Assembly (NCBI GenBank): GCA_013115135.1
Contig: JABANP010000059.1
Location: 1 to 64,000, forward strand
Length of the DNA: 64,000 bases
Direction: 5' to 3'
Source of the DNA: Perkinsus olseni
Lineage: Eukaryota; Perkinsozoa; Perkinsida; Perkinsidae
The position numbers and the translations under genes were made by a program. Below the pieces are notes generated by a model, which saw only the letters and a list, made by a program, of their open reading frames with translations, made no database searches and had not been told where the DNA came from. This document shows positions 23,287 through 33,519 of this stretch, piece after piece. The first letter of the stretch is position 1; each line of letters opens with the position of its first letter.

Positions 23287-23859
23287 ATGACCAAAACTAA
23301 GCCGTTCAGTATCAGAGAGAAGGCTGAGTTCAATCAGTACTGGTATTCTCGCAAGACCATCGGAAGTCTTGTGGATGAACTACTACACCTACAGCAGCGT
23401 CTGAAGCCGGATTGGCCCCTACGTGTTGCCTGCCTGTCGACACCCAGTGTCTACTTCACCTTAACAGCCGCACCGGAAATCTCAGAAAAGCTTGAATGCT
23501 GGCTTTTAGACTTCGACCCGCATCTCCTGCGGGGAGAGAGGTGTGTGAAGTTCGACTACCGCGAGCCCAGGGATGTGCCGGTCGTTCTGTGCCACACTTT
23601 CGACTGCGTCTTGATCGATCCCCCCTTCATAACAAAAGAAGTTTGGGAGAATTATGCGATAACGGCGAAGTTGTTAGCTGCAAGTGGCGGCCACTTCATT
23701 GGCTCGAGCGTCCGCGAGAACGGCGAGCTTTTACGCAGACTACTTGGAATGAGATCTGTACCTTTTCAGCCATTTATCCCTAACCTCGTGTATCAGTATG
23801 AATTCTTCACCAACTACCCTCCGGAGGGCCCATTTAGGCATGTCAACAGTGAGGTGTAG
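23287..23859 (+). CDS. EEF1A lysine methyltransferase 1-like (N6AMT2 family)
   Basis: 190 codons from ATG 23287 to TAG 23857-23859. The protein carries the family's N-terminal FNQYWYSRKT (QFWYS in animal EEF1AKMT1), the IACVSAPSVY equivalent VACLSTPSVYFTL, an acidic stretch LDFDPHLL where EYDKRF occurs, and the catalytic DPPF motif (CVLIDPPFIT). The end (NLVYQYEFFTNY) matches the family's NEFRCYVNY. The enzyme trimethylates a lysine near the N terminus of eEF1A using SAM. Human EEF1AKMT1 has about 40 more N-terminal residues (a LSAHALAAL-type helix). Candidate upstream coding sequence exists near 23170-23280, so this Met may be internal to a spliced gene. Confidence 0.85.
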   Translation: MTKTKPFSIREKAEFNQYWYSRKTIGSLVDELLHLQQRLKPDWPLRVACLSTPSVYFTLTAAPEISEKLECWLLDFDPHLLRGERCVKFDYREPRDVPVVLCHTFDCVLIDPPFITKEVWENYAITAKLLAASGGHFIGSSVRENGELLRRLLGMRSVPFQPFIPNLVYQYEFFTNYPPEGPFRHVNSEV

Positions 23860-23869
23860 CATGGCGATG

Positions 23870-25040
23870 ATGCGAGAATGATTCCAGTATGAATCACGGG
23901 GTCCATGTTCTGGGATGGGGTTATTTGGCTCTGCACTAGAAATATAGAGTTAGCTTGTGACCACCTCTCAGGCGTTGGACAGAACGCGGTCCATCGCTAT
24001 AGAGTGGCTCCCACGGCGCGCATTCGCATGTCGAACAAATAATGGAAGGTGTCAGCCGGGAAGTGACTCCAAGTTGATCCATTTGTTGGAGATGAAAAAT
24101 TCGCTTCAGCTTGGCGACCTCAAGGACTATCCTCCATCCAGACGACTGGCACTCCTATAAAATGCGAGAATTAGGTTCTTGGTTCGTAATGGTACCCACC
24201 CGGATTCCGTGTCCCGGAATGCTAAGTTGCAGCGTGTTGAGGAACTCTCAATACCGTTGATGGTACGAAGCCTTCGTAACGAAGGATTTAGGCTATCAAT
24301 CAACCGTTAGGCAACCGTTCCAGCTACCGATTTAGCGTTTATGTGCCTCAGCTCCAGAGCTCGAAGTCAACGAACGACGGTGTAAGGATGTCACCCGCCA
24401 GGCCGCTCGAAGCAGCTGATAAGGGGGTTCAAAACCACCCTACTGGGGGCTGCATATTGCTGCATGCACTGGCAGTGTCGGTGCTTGGCCCCAGACACGG
24501 GCGCGTTCCATTCGAAAATATTACACTAGAAATCAGTGCCTGAATGGAGTATCTGATCCCCAACAGTATCGGATCATTCACCGCCGGTCTGTGTGATTGT
24601 GCAGGCCAACAACTATGGAACCTTAACAACTAATGAACATCTTTATCAGTGCTGTTGACAGTAGAGTCGCAGGATTTCACTAACCACTCAGCGCTCGGTG
24701 ACGGTCTGCCTCGCGCGGAGACAGACCGTGCCCTCGCCAACGGGATGGTTCTCTATCTACACGTATAACAATAAGGGACGGCAAGTTCGACAAATCGTTC
24801 TGGATCGGCCAGGTGGCCAGCTCGGACACGTGGGTACTGTCTTGAATGAGCATTCCGGGAGACACAGTGGAGTTCACTGGCTGGATCCAAAAACACTGGT
24901 AAGCTGCGCGTGCGTGCGGCTAGCGCCACCCATAACTGGTTCTCATGATGGGGCGCCAGAGGCGGGAGCTCGATTCACGCAGCGGTGTGACTCATCCATT
25001 TGGACGTCAGTGGGGCAATCTCCTCGACAACAGCGTTGTC
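23870..25040. other. No resolved gene; one exon-like stretch
   Basis: 24690-24900 on the plus strand is open between a CTCAG acceptor and a GTAAGC donor. It encodes WFSIYTYNNKGRQVRQIVL, then GQLGHVGTVLNEHSG, which looks beta-rich and coding-like, but no partner exon was found. The rest shows nothing supportable. Confidence 0.3.
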
Positions 25041-25046
25041 ATAACG

Positions 25047-25787
25047 ATGTGTCTTCTCTTCTTCGGCCTCCTCTTGGTCTTCCTCGTGAAAGCTGAGGAC
25101 GTTGCATTCATCACCTCGGAGTCGCTACTCAAGTAGGTTTCTCGACGGAGCACGACGCCATTCAATACTATCATTCAATCCCTTTAGGTTGACCAACCTG
25201 ACAGTCGCAGCCTACCCCACTCCTACCGGAAGTGAGCTTCGCTGCCGCTCGCCAGTATACTGCTGGTGGTGAGTTTCGCTTCCGCTCCTCTCCCCACTGC
25301 AGGCTCATACAAGAAACCAACTGGCCTGTGCTATTACACGCCACCACAAGTCTACGGTTGCTCCTGCTACGACTCGGTGCCCGTTGTGTTAACCTCTGTA
25401 AGAGGATGGTACTCACAGTGAAGGCTGCGAATTTTCACAGTACCTCTGCGTAGATGCTTCGTTGTCTCAGGCGGGGACTCCTATAGACGCTGTCTGTGCT
25501 CCCGCTTGCACCTATGCTGCCGATTGCCCCTATGGCCCGCCTGGGACTTTCCCGGCGTGTAAGAAGGGAGTATGCTTCCTCAGCTGCGAGAAGGTGAGCC
25601 CATCTGAGGTCCCTCACTACCAAGGACCACCTGTGCTGGAAGAACTCGATGAGCATCGTGTACGCGTCGAAGGTTAAACGATACTCACTTTGCCGTTCAG
25701 GATTACACCTGTCCATGGCCGGGAAGATGCGAAGCTACCACCGACTCAGGCGATCTGTGCTTCTTCCCACAATGGGCCGGGCAGTGA
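25047..25787 (+). CDS. Secreted 12-Cys protein, array copy 1 (about 144 aa, five exons)
   Basis: Exons 25047-25132, 25188-25231, 25303-25397, 25471-25593 and 25701-25787 join in frame with GT-AG borders. Exon 1 is a signal peptide (MCLLFFGLLLVFLVKAED). Exon 2 is a short linker (LTVAAYPTPTG). Exon 3 carries YKKPTGLCYY and GCSCYD. Exon 4 carries AVCAPACTYAADCPYGPPG and CKKGVCFLSCEK. Exon 5 car­ries DYTCPWPGRCE and LCFFPQW, then TGA. The mature part has 12 cysteines, so up to six disulfides. I know no named family with this spacing. It is the best-preserved member and the template for the other five. A secreted host- or environment-facing role is inference. Confidence 0.8.
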
Positions 25788-25933
25788 CCCACTCAGAGAG
25801 CTCCCGAAGCCCGGCGAGTCTTGACCGCGATGAGCTGTTGAGACTACAAGCCAAAGCGGGGATCTACTCTCCGTGTTTGGTTGAAATCCTATCTCTACCT
25901 GGTAGAGTCTACTATTTCAAATGCTCCATTTGA

Positions 25934-26930
25934 TATTCCGAACTTCTCCACATCACTCTTTCATTTGTCGATTGCTTGGGCACCTTTATTATCTCTGGCG
26001 TCTTTCATTACTTGACGAAGGAGAAGAATCAAATGAGTGTCCGTAATTCTGCCGGTAGCCTTGCTTGATAGGGTCACTTTCTACGTACGATGAGGGGGCC
26101 TTGGTTAGGAGGTTCGAGTACTATTTTCCAGCCGGTCTCCCGCCGGTAACTGGCTCTCCTTCTCTCCGCAAGAGTCTCAACGAGGCTGCCCGCGGTCTGT
26201 CAAGAGTCTCAGGCTGGACCTCCCAGTTGCTCCACAAGCGGAGGAGCGTCGACGATGTGTCAATGCTCGTCGGCTCGCGGTTCTCCGATGAGTAACTGAG
26301 CGAGAAAGGCCCGATTGATACCAGAAGCATAGATGAACCCGTGGATACTGCCAGCTCACGAAATGCTCGTCACCCCGCCCGTAGTCGTTGTCTTCTATGC
26401 CTACTTATAGTAGGCTACTACGCTCGGGTCAGCTTTGAAGACTCCAAAGCATGAGCATGAGCTACGCTTATGTTATCGGGTAACCCATCAGCATGTGCAG
26501 TGCGTTCGACGGGCTGAATCGTAGTTTTTGGTATCAGGCCGATTCCGTCGACATCATAGCAGCTGCTCATTCTCGTGGGAACCCTTAGCTAATCCGTATG
26601 TCCGGCGGCTACCGCTGCCTTGAGACTTTCGTGCGCAATGCAAACCCCGTTCACAAACATCATCGTGATAAACTCTATGTCATTCTTGCGGAAGTGATAT
26701 CTCATTTTCTCTTATATGCTGATAAGGAGCGATCTATACTCTTAAAGGGCACGATAAATCCTGATCTCGCCTTGCTCCGTCGCATAGATGCGAAATTTGC
26801 CTGCATCCGGCCCATGCGTAATCTCTGCTCTGGTGGCCTCGGGATGGCCGTTAGTCGGGAAGATCTCTTCGAGTGAGAGTTCCCGAAAGGGAGAGGCCGG
26901 TCGAGAGAGTGACTCGAGAGTTATCCTGTC
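25934..26930 (+). other. Unassigned open frames within the array
   Basis: Two plus-strand frames may be exons of an unknown gene: 26065-26295 (FEYYFPAGLPPVTGSPSLRK) and 26598-26876 (KLYVILAEVISHFLLYADKE). Neither has a motif I recognise. 26455-26480 contains a reversed copy of the TAAGCGTAGCT repeat end seen near 17490 and 17910. Confidence 0.25.
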
Positions 26931-26931
26931 G

Positions 26932-27630
26932 TCAGCGTTTCTCTTTCGGCTCAGTGATGGGGATTCCCTCCGTGCTTGACTGGAAGCCTGAGGAGCTCCG
27001 CGTTGACCAGCCTTCCTGGTTAGCGGTGGGGCCTCGACCCAGGGGTCGGTGGTTGTCGATCTCGAACTGCCTGGCCGGTAGCCTCCAATCGCACCATAGT
27101 GAAGAAGGTGAAGTAGGAGTCATCGCATCCGGAGGGTGACCTCTTCCCGTTGTGAAAGCCCAGCGATACGGTATTGTCTTTGTTCTGGCATATGAGGTGT
27201 TGCCGACCCTGGCGTTCAAGAAATCTGTAGGGAAGGCCTTGTTTACCTCCTTCATCTGCTTGGCGGGGTTCAAGGCTAGGGACATCAGGGGGCGAGCCGC
27301 CATCCTCCAACAGCTTCTCATGAGCTCCTCACTGATCGGGTTGAATCTCCGAGAGCTTCTCAGCGCTAAGATATTTTGAACCGGGTAGCAGATGCCAGCT
27401 CGATCAGTGAAGTTGAACGCGACAACGCGCGTCGTTTCATAGGTTCCCTTCTCGATAGTAACCCGCAGATCTTTGAGGTCGGTTGTCTTCCTTTTATCCG
27501 AGTCAACGATCTTGTAGTGACCCGGTTCTAACAGAGGTGGTGTGGGGTAGTTGACCGTGGCGGCGACAAGGGAGAGCAGTGCAGGCTCCGCGAGCATAGC
27601 CAGAAAGGTGTTAAAGATGACGCCAGGCAT
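26932..27630 (-). CDS. Predicted secreted protein, unknown (232 aa)
   Basis: A minus-strand frame from ATG 27630 to the stop at 26932. An N-terminal hydrophobic region (FLAMLAEPALLSLVAATV) fits a signal peptide. It is followed by a beta-rich part (LLEPGHYKIVDSDKRKTT, DLRVTIEKGTYETTRVV) with two cysteines in the middle. The last 70 residues are Pro/Ser/Arg-rich and less protein-like; they may be out of frame or intronic. It lies on the opposite strand between copies 1 and 2 of the Cys-rich array. Confidence 0.5.
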   Translation of the reverse strand: MPGVIFNTFLAMLAEPALLSLVAATVNYPTPPLLEPGHYKIVDSDKRKTTDLKDLRVTIEKGTYETTRVVAFNFTDRAGICYPVQNILALRSSRRFNPISEELMRSCWRMAARPLMSLALNPAKQMKEVNKAFPTDFLNARVGNTSYARTKTIPYRWAFTTGRGHPPDAMTPTSPSSLWCDWRLPARQFEIDNHRPLGRGPTANQEGWSTRSSSGFQSSTEGIPITEPKEKR

Positions 27631-28016
27631 GGAGTAGCTTCGTGGAAAACTGCAGTCACAACTAGGAAGGCTGGAAATCGGGATGAGACACCGCTCGTTT
27701 CGCTCGTCTTCAATCGATTCCGCTCAGTCGAGCGGCATCCACTGGTGCTCAAAAGTTTTGAGTCAAAACGTCTACCCTCAGCGCGGGCTCAAGGCAAATC
27801 TTGGCCGTCTTCCGGCTGAAGATCGACGACTTCGTCCAATGACTCCTTTCTAACGACACGCCAGCGGATCTGTTCTCGGCATTCAGAATCTCAATTTGAG
27901 ATGGCATCCGCGCATCGTCCGCGTGCACCCGTCTGCAGAGTCGAGGGCCTCCTTTCCGAAGGCTCCTGGTTTTTGGAAGCGATTCGATGCTCTCCGTGTC
28001 CGATAGCGTTCACTAA

Positions 28017-28390
28017 TTACGAGCAAGGATGGCGGATCACCGTGGAGATTAGATCATCCGCATGAAATACATACCCGACAGCGGCGGCTGTCACGGCGCC
28101 GGTGTCTCCCATCAACAAGCGCAACAAACTAGGAAAAAGACTTTTAGGCATGGCTACACCTGGAGGACGCCTTGGGCATAATAATCGTGAGCTTGATGCC
28201 GCCGTCTTCCTCAGCAAACAAGACCAAGTACAGCCACGGAATATGCCCAATTTGCAGATGGTGCATGCGTACAGCAGGCTCCACCGATAAGGGCGCCACT
28301 GTGAGCGTCACGACTGAATTGCCATTTTGCTCATCAACTTCACGACGGAAAGTGATGCTTCACACTTGTCCTGCTCGGTTGAAGTGGACA
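28017..28390. other. Ambiguous open frames, both strands
   Basis: On the minus strand, an ATG near 28150 starts MPKSLFPSLLRLLMGD, which looks like a short signal sequence but soon stops. The plus strand is also open (28102-28450). Neither is supported beyond being open. Confidence 0.2.
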
Positions 28391-28400
28391 TTCTTAAACA

Positions 28401-29087
28401 ATGATTCGCATCCTCGTCAAGCTACTCATCATGTTTTACGTTCATGCTGAGAGCCACGTGCATATCCTTTCGGACCGCTTCAATGAGTCGTTCTGAATTC
28501 GTTCTTCAGGCTGGCGGATTCAGCTGTCGGAGGTCATCCCTCGCTACTAGCAGGTAAGCGCTACTTCCCCTCCCCGGCCCTATGTTGTGGCCTTTGCCTA
28601 CCCCTGTTGTAGGGCCTTACGAGAAGCCGACGGGCCACTGCTTCTATGACCCGCCTGATTTAAACGCTCACGGCTGCTTCTGTAACACCTCTAAACCAAT
28701 CCAGATCGTCGAGGTGAGTTGTTCATTTCTCGAAGCTGGCCCATGAGCATTAGCACCTTCTTCAGGACAAGAGTACTGTCGACGCTGTCTGTGCGCCAAC
28801 GCCTTGTTCTGAATCAATCGAGTGCCCAGCGGGTCCTCGCGGCTCTCATCCGGTGTGCGCTCTCGGGAGTTGCTTTCTCAGCTGTCACAAAGTAATTTTC
28901 CCCATCTAGTCGCTCTATACCATCTTTTCCGATAATCGCCGTCTCGCCTCGTTGACTCTAACGCGGTAGTCGAAGCGCATGATGAGGATGATTCGGTATA
29001 TCCGTTCTCCTTCAGAATGACGACTGTCCTGAGCGTGGCGCATGCAAATTCATCCACAAGATGGGGTTATGCTTCTTCCCATCATAG
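28401..29087 (+). CDS. Secreted Cys-rich protein, array copy 2
   Basis: Signal exon from ATG 28401 (MIRILVKLLIMFYVHAES). Later exons are 28510-28553 (ADSAVGGHPSLLAG), 28613-28713 (YEKPTGHCFYD, GCFCNTS), 28766-28892 (DAVCAPTPCSESIECPAGP, CFLSCHK) and 29016-29087 (DDCPERGACKF, LCFFPS, then TAG). The exon 1 donor is unclear; a GTCGTT at about 28486 gives the right phase. The last exon is shorter than in copy 1, ending FFPS instead of FFPQW. All 12 cysteine positions are kept. Confidence 0.7.
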
Positions 29088-29563
29088 AATGGGGAATGCC
29101 TTTTTCAGAACAGCTTACCAGCGCAGCGGTGGGACTGAACAGCGGCGAGCCATCAGCGGTCAAGTTTGATGCGACTTTTCAGAACCATCGTACTCCTTCC
29201 TCTACAGGGAGAGTCTGCAATTTTTTTAACGTTTTATCATAGCATTTACCTTTTTACATTCATCCGACTTAAGTCCTCATAGTTTCCTATTATATTCAAC
29301 TCGAGCGATAAGTTGTTTTTATTAACCTTACCATAGCTATTACCGAACTTAATTTCTCACTATGCTTGATATTAGGCTCAAGATATGGTATTCATGAGGT
29401 TTCCTCTCGCCTTTCGTGTTCCCTGACCTTGAAGTTTGAGTGATCTCATAATAACCGTTGTCGCAAAGGTCGCGACTTAAGAGTCGACTGTCGCTAGCTC
29501 TTATTCGAGAGAGCGGGGAGAAGAGCTGTGTGCACGCTCCAGGGTTCCCTCGATCTTGTTTCA

Positions 29564-30182
29564 ATGCGTATCGCTCACCTCCTACCGCTCCTCTGCACTT
29601 GTCTTTCTGATGACAGCATTGCAGATTCCGAGGCGTAAGCTTGATGAGACTGACGCTCATAAGTCCACATCCTTCCGCTCTGCAGGTCCGCCGAGTTCAG
29701 CGCTGCTGGTTACCCTGTGCCGGTCGGTGGTAAGCTTTTTGCCTGACTGATGGAAGCGATCATGTCTCGTTGTCTTAGGGGCCTATCAAAAACCCGTCGG
29801 CCTCTGCACCGGGTTTTACTATCAGATCAGTGGTTGCTACTGCGACTACATGTCGGAGCCCGTCACCTTCACTAACGTAAATCTCACATAAGATGGAGCC
29901 GTCAATCATTTGGTTGCTTCAGGCTGGGTATTCGGTCGGAGCTATCTGTGCTCCGAAGTACTGTTCATCACAATTCGACTGCCCTGCTGGCCCTCATGGT
30001 ACAGTTCAAGTGTGCGCCAAAGGAAAATGCCACTTGGGCTGCCACAAGGTGAGCACTGGCCTGCCCTCGAGGCGTTCGAGACTCACGATTGATTTCAGGA
30101 TTACAACTGTCCTTGGCCAGCCCGCTGCGAGCATACACTTGAGCTCGGCGATGTTTGCTTCTACCCGCAGTGGCAAGACTGA
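29564..30182 (+). CDS. Secreted Cys-rich protein, array copy 3
   Basis: Five exons in phase: 29564-29634 (MRIAHLLPLLCTCLSDDS), 29686-29729 (AEFSAAGYPVPVG), 29779-29876 (YQKPVGLCTGFYY, GCYCDY), 29923-30048 (GAICAPKYCSSQFDCPAGP, CHLGCHK) and 30099-30182 (DYNCPWPARCE, VCFYPQWQD, TGA). The short linker exon and the phases match copy 1 exactly. It is closest to copy 6 (shared CAxKYCSS and DYNCPWPARCEH), so those two are probably recent relatives. Confidence 0.75.
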
Positions 30183-30604
30183 AGATCACCCGTCCTTACC
30201 GTTCATTCCTCGTGACGAGGGCTCCGTCAACTTCCGCAAATGGGAGCCTCAGAGTTCTCTAATACCTGTTTTTCCAGCAATGCTGTCTAACAGGTCCATG
30301 AGGTGTTTTCGATACCTTTTCCCATCCACGACCATCGCCGGCAGGCTCTATTACACTGCCGAGTGTTTCTGGGACTCTTGGCAAGCTCCAGAGGATATCT
30401 CGTCCCTGGCAGGCATGCTATTTTTCCTCCAGATTTATTTTAGCTTCTCTCCATCCGTGCTCACAGCCTTCGGTTAGAGTACACTCAATGGTTTCTGCTG
30501 CTTGCTCCTCGCTTTTCTCTCCCTAGGTCTCAGCACCCCGTCGCCGAGTGCAGATACCTCCTACAAAGGACGGATCCTCACGTGCAGGTTTTTTCTCCAT
30601 CACC

Positions 30605-31364
30605 ATGTTCCGGCTCATCGCACTAGCTTCGGTTATGATCGAAACTGCCATTGTTTTCGCCCTATGGCCTACTGAGTAATCACCCCCTTGTCTTAACTCC
30701 GACTATACTTCTTTCTTAAGTTACGTTCCGTACCCTTCCTGGAAGATAGGCTGGCGCGATGGATGTGAGTGGGCTGGCTGCTATTCTCTCTTGTATGACC
30801 GATATCTCAGCTGACTATCGCCAGCCGAAAGGCCTATGTACCTACGTTAACGGCGTTGCAACAGGCTGCTACTGCAAGAAGAACAGCACTGAGCCAGTTG
30901 TGCACCTGAATGTGAGTTCACAATGCCCCGCCAACGCTGTGAAGGTTGTCCCGCTCCGGTGCTGGGAGCCTGCTGATGGTTAAACGCTCGAAGGCACTTA
31001 CTCCCACGCTCGATATACTTTGTTTACTCGTAGCCCTTGATTGGAACAGCGGAGCGCGACAAATGATAATGTGGAAATGGTTCAGTTGTCTCTCGAACTT
31101 TTTCTCGTTCAGGCCGGCTATGCTACAGGAGCAGTTTGTGCCCCAAAGCGATCGCTCCTCTGTCCATCCACCCCGGGTCTTCTCGACCACTCGGTGCTCG
31201 CTGACGGCCGTTGTTATACTAGTTGTTCTGGAGTAGGAACACAAAATCGGGGCTTTTCGCATTTGTGTATCTCGTTTCAGAGCAGGAAGTGCCCCTGGCC
31301 GAGTAGATGTGAGCTTGTTGCCGTCCTCGGAGAAGTCTGCTTCTATCCACAGTGGATCAAGTGA
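30605..31364 (+). CDS. Secreted Cys-rich protein, array copy 4
   Basis: Signal exon from ATG 30605 (MFRLIALASVMIETAI). Further exons: about 30811-30911 (YRQPKGLCTYVNG, TGCYCKKN, EPVVHLN), about 31114-31232 (GAVCAPKRSLLCPS, CYTSC) and about 31280-31364 (KCPWPSRCELV, VCFYPQWIK, TGA). The linker exon of copies 1-3 was not found, and the join of exon 1 to the rest is not resolved. The fourth exon carries an insertion between the CAP and GxC motifs compared with copy 1, and its GTAGGA donor is weak. Most like copy 5. Confidence 0.65.
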
Positions 31365-31369
31365 TTCTA

Positions 31370-32740
31370 CTCCGGACACCCAGACGTTCCTCCATGAGGA
31401 TACTCTTGTACGGAGATCTGATATCTCAGACTCTAGTACATATCGTTTTCTACACTCTGCCTTGCAACACCGGCAGGCTAGCTCATTGGACTGCCAAGAG
31501 CTCTCGATGTGCCCGTTGCTCGTTTACTCCGACGCACGAGGCCGTATTTCGCTTTTAACTTCGACAAACGGATTTCTTGGCATGAGTTTTATCAGTATCG
31601 AGACTGTTTTAATCCAGTCCGTCTGTTGAAGTTTCCCTAGCATTTTCTGTGGCTTGAGTTAGCGAAAACGATTCGACTCATCTCAGTACATTCCTGAGTT
31701 ACGCGAGGTGAATGTCGTCTGCGTGCAGAATAATTGTGTGATTCGATAATCTTTTTGTAGTAGATCCCAAATCAATAAAGGCTTAGCATTGGAGAACGGG
31801 GCATGCAAAAATCCATTCCCAATGAGAAACTTCCTATATCTGATTTCTCGATTACCGCACTAGAAGCCTCATAAATCCACAACCAGGGGACCACCGCAAG
31901 CAAGCGATATACAGGGAATCTTCGGTGAACGAAGCGACTTCGCGTGTGCCAAGGCTTGGCAGCCAAGCGCCTACCATACGGGCACCGGATTATTCAATGG
32001 TCCACTCGGATACGGATCGGATCACCCGGTTATGTCACCAACGGTGAATCACCATTACCGGCGTGTCCCGATCTGTGTCAGTCTGGTCACGCCCTCTTCT
32101 TGCGCAGCACGCCTTCGACCAGGCGGGTGATAGCCAGTATAGGGCGCCTATAATAGGGTTATAGCTGCGGGCTCAGTCACTGCCTGAACCCTGGTAGAAT
32201 GAGACAACACGTTTCATCATCGAGGGTGCAATGAGTAGGAAAGTCGCAGTGGCCGAAGTACCAGTAACGGTTATCAATTATCTTGGCCCACGTGCTCACG
32301 GATACCCAAAATGTTGTGCACTAAATGAATTTTCAGACAGTTTGCCGCCGCCCAGCTGACAGTGCAGGACAGATGTCTAACCACTTATTCCCAGCTCTCC
32401 ATACGCGCGCTATCCTCGCCTTGGCGAGCGCTACAGCCTACCCCAAGGAGACGGGAAGCACGTCGCGTCGCTCTATAGACGTTTCCATCTTTCCTGCATG
32501 TTGCTCGCTCGCGCTCCTTGTTCATCCACTCAAAATCGCAGCAGCGACTAAACCGCTATTTGATGCGCATTCTGGAGACAGATGGGCTCTTCTCTTCGAG
32601 AATCATTCCAGCTCTTTGATATCTATGCTTTTGTCCCTCTCAGTGAATTATACTCTGTAGTGACTACGATGGTCCGGTCCTCGAAACCTTCAGCCCCTGG
32701 CCGCTGCGTGCAACCCTCGGAAATCTCCAGGCGTAGGTTT
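31370..32740. other. No assignable gene
   Basis: Intergenic space between copies 4 and 5. Frames at 31309-31629 and 32325-32660 are without motifs. Nothing else is supportable. Confidence 0.3.
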
Positions 32741-32752
32741 GGCTCTTTTGCC

Positions 32753-33517
32753 ATGTTCCGGCTCATCGTACTAGCTGCTGTTCTGGTCGAGAACGTCATC
32801 GTTCGAGCTGCAAACCCGAACAAAAGTAAGTCAATTCGTCCACGCAGCTCGGATTCCACTTCCTGCGCAAGGTCCACTAGAAGCCGTATTAGTTTTCGCC
32901 ATGCGATTGGTTGGGCAGCAGGAAGTAAGTCAGTCCTTCGCTATTTCGTTTCTGACCGCTGACGTCTCAGCCGACTACGGCCCGCCAAAAGGTTCTTGCA
33001 ACCACACGGGAGGTGCTACAACAGGCTGTTCCTGCTTTTGGAAGGACACTGAGCCAGTGGTGCAACTGAGCGTAAGTTCACGGATCCACTTTATACTTCG
33101 CTCACTGTATACATCACAACAGACTCTGCCTTCTCTGGATGAGTCCCCCCGCTGAACATGGCGTGTAGTAGTTCTCCGACGTTCTATTGAATTCTAAGTG
33201 CGTTGGCCATCTTATTGCGAACGCGAAACATCTCGACCAGATTGCACGCTTTGATGTCCTCCACTCAGGCTGGAAAGATTACCGGAGCAGTCTGCGCCCC
33301 AAAGCGGAGCTACTTCTCATGCCCCGGAACCAAGACTGACATGACGAGGCCGGCGTTCGTCAAGGGTCATTGTTTTGCCAGCTGCAAATGGACGGTGAGA
33401 TTACATAGTTGAGGCCCCACGTATCTGATGCGTGCTCTTTCTCAGAGCATGTGGTGCCCGTCGACGAGCAAATGCGTGGTCTACGGCGGCGAGAAGGTTT
33501 GCTTCTACCCGCAGTAG
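32753..33517 (+). CDS. Secreted Cys-rich protein, array copy 5
   Basis: Signal exon from ATG 32753 (MFRLIVLAAVLVENVIV) to a GTAAGT donor. Then exons about 32971-33071 (DYGPPKGSCNHTGG, GCSCFW, EPVVQLS), about 33269-33394 (GAVCAPKRSYFSCPG, CFASCKW) and about 33445-33517 (MWCPSTSKCVV, VCFYPQ, TAG). Exon 1 to 2 joins in phase 1 without a linker exon. With copy 4 it forms a subgroup sharing the MFRLI start, PxKGxC, EPVV and CAPKRS motifs. Confidence 0.72.
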
Positions 33518-33519
33518 AT

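Noticed and set aside
23496..23783. Second frame inside the methyltransferase gene
   Set aside because: Shadow frame; the overlapping frame carries DPPF and the other family motifs.
26065..26295. Additional member of the Cys-rich array
   Set aside because: The frame lacks cysteines and all array motifs.
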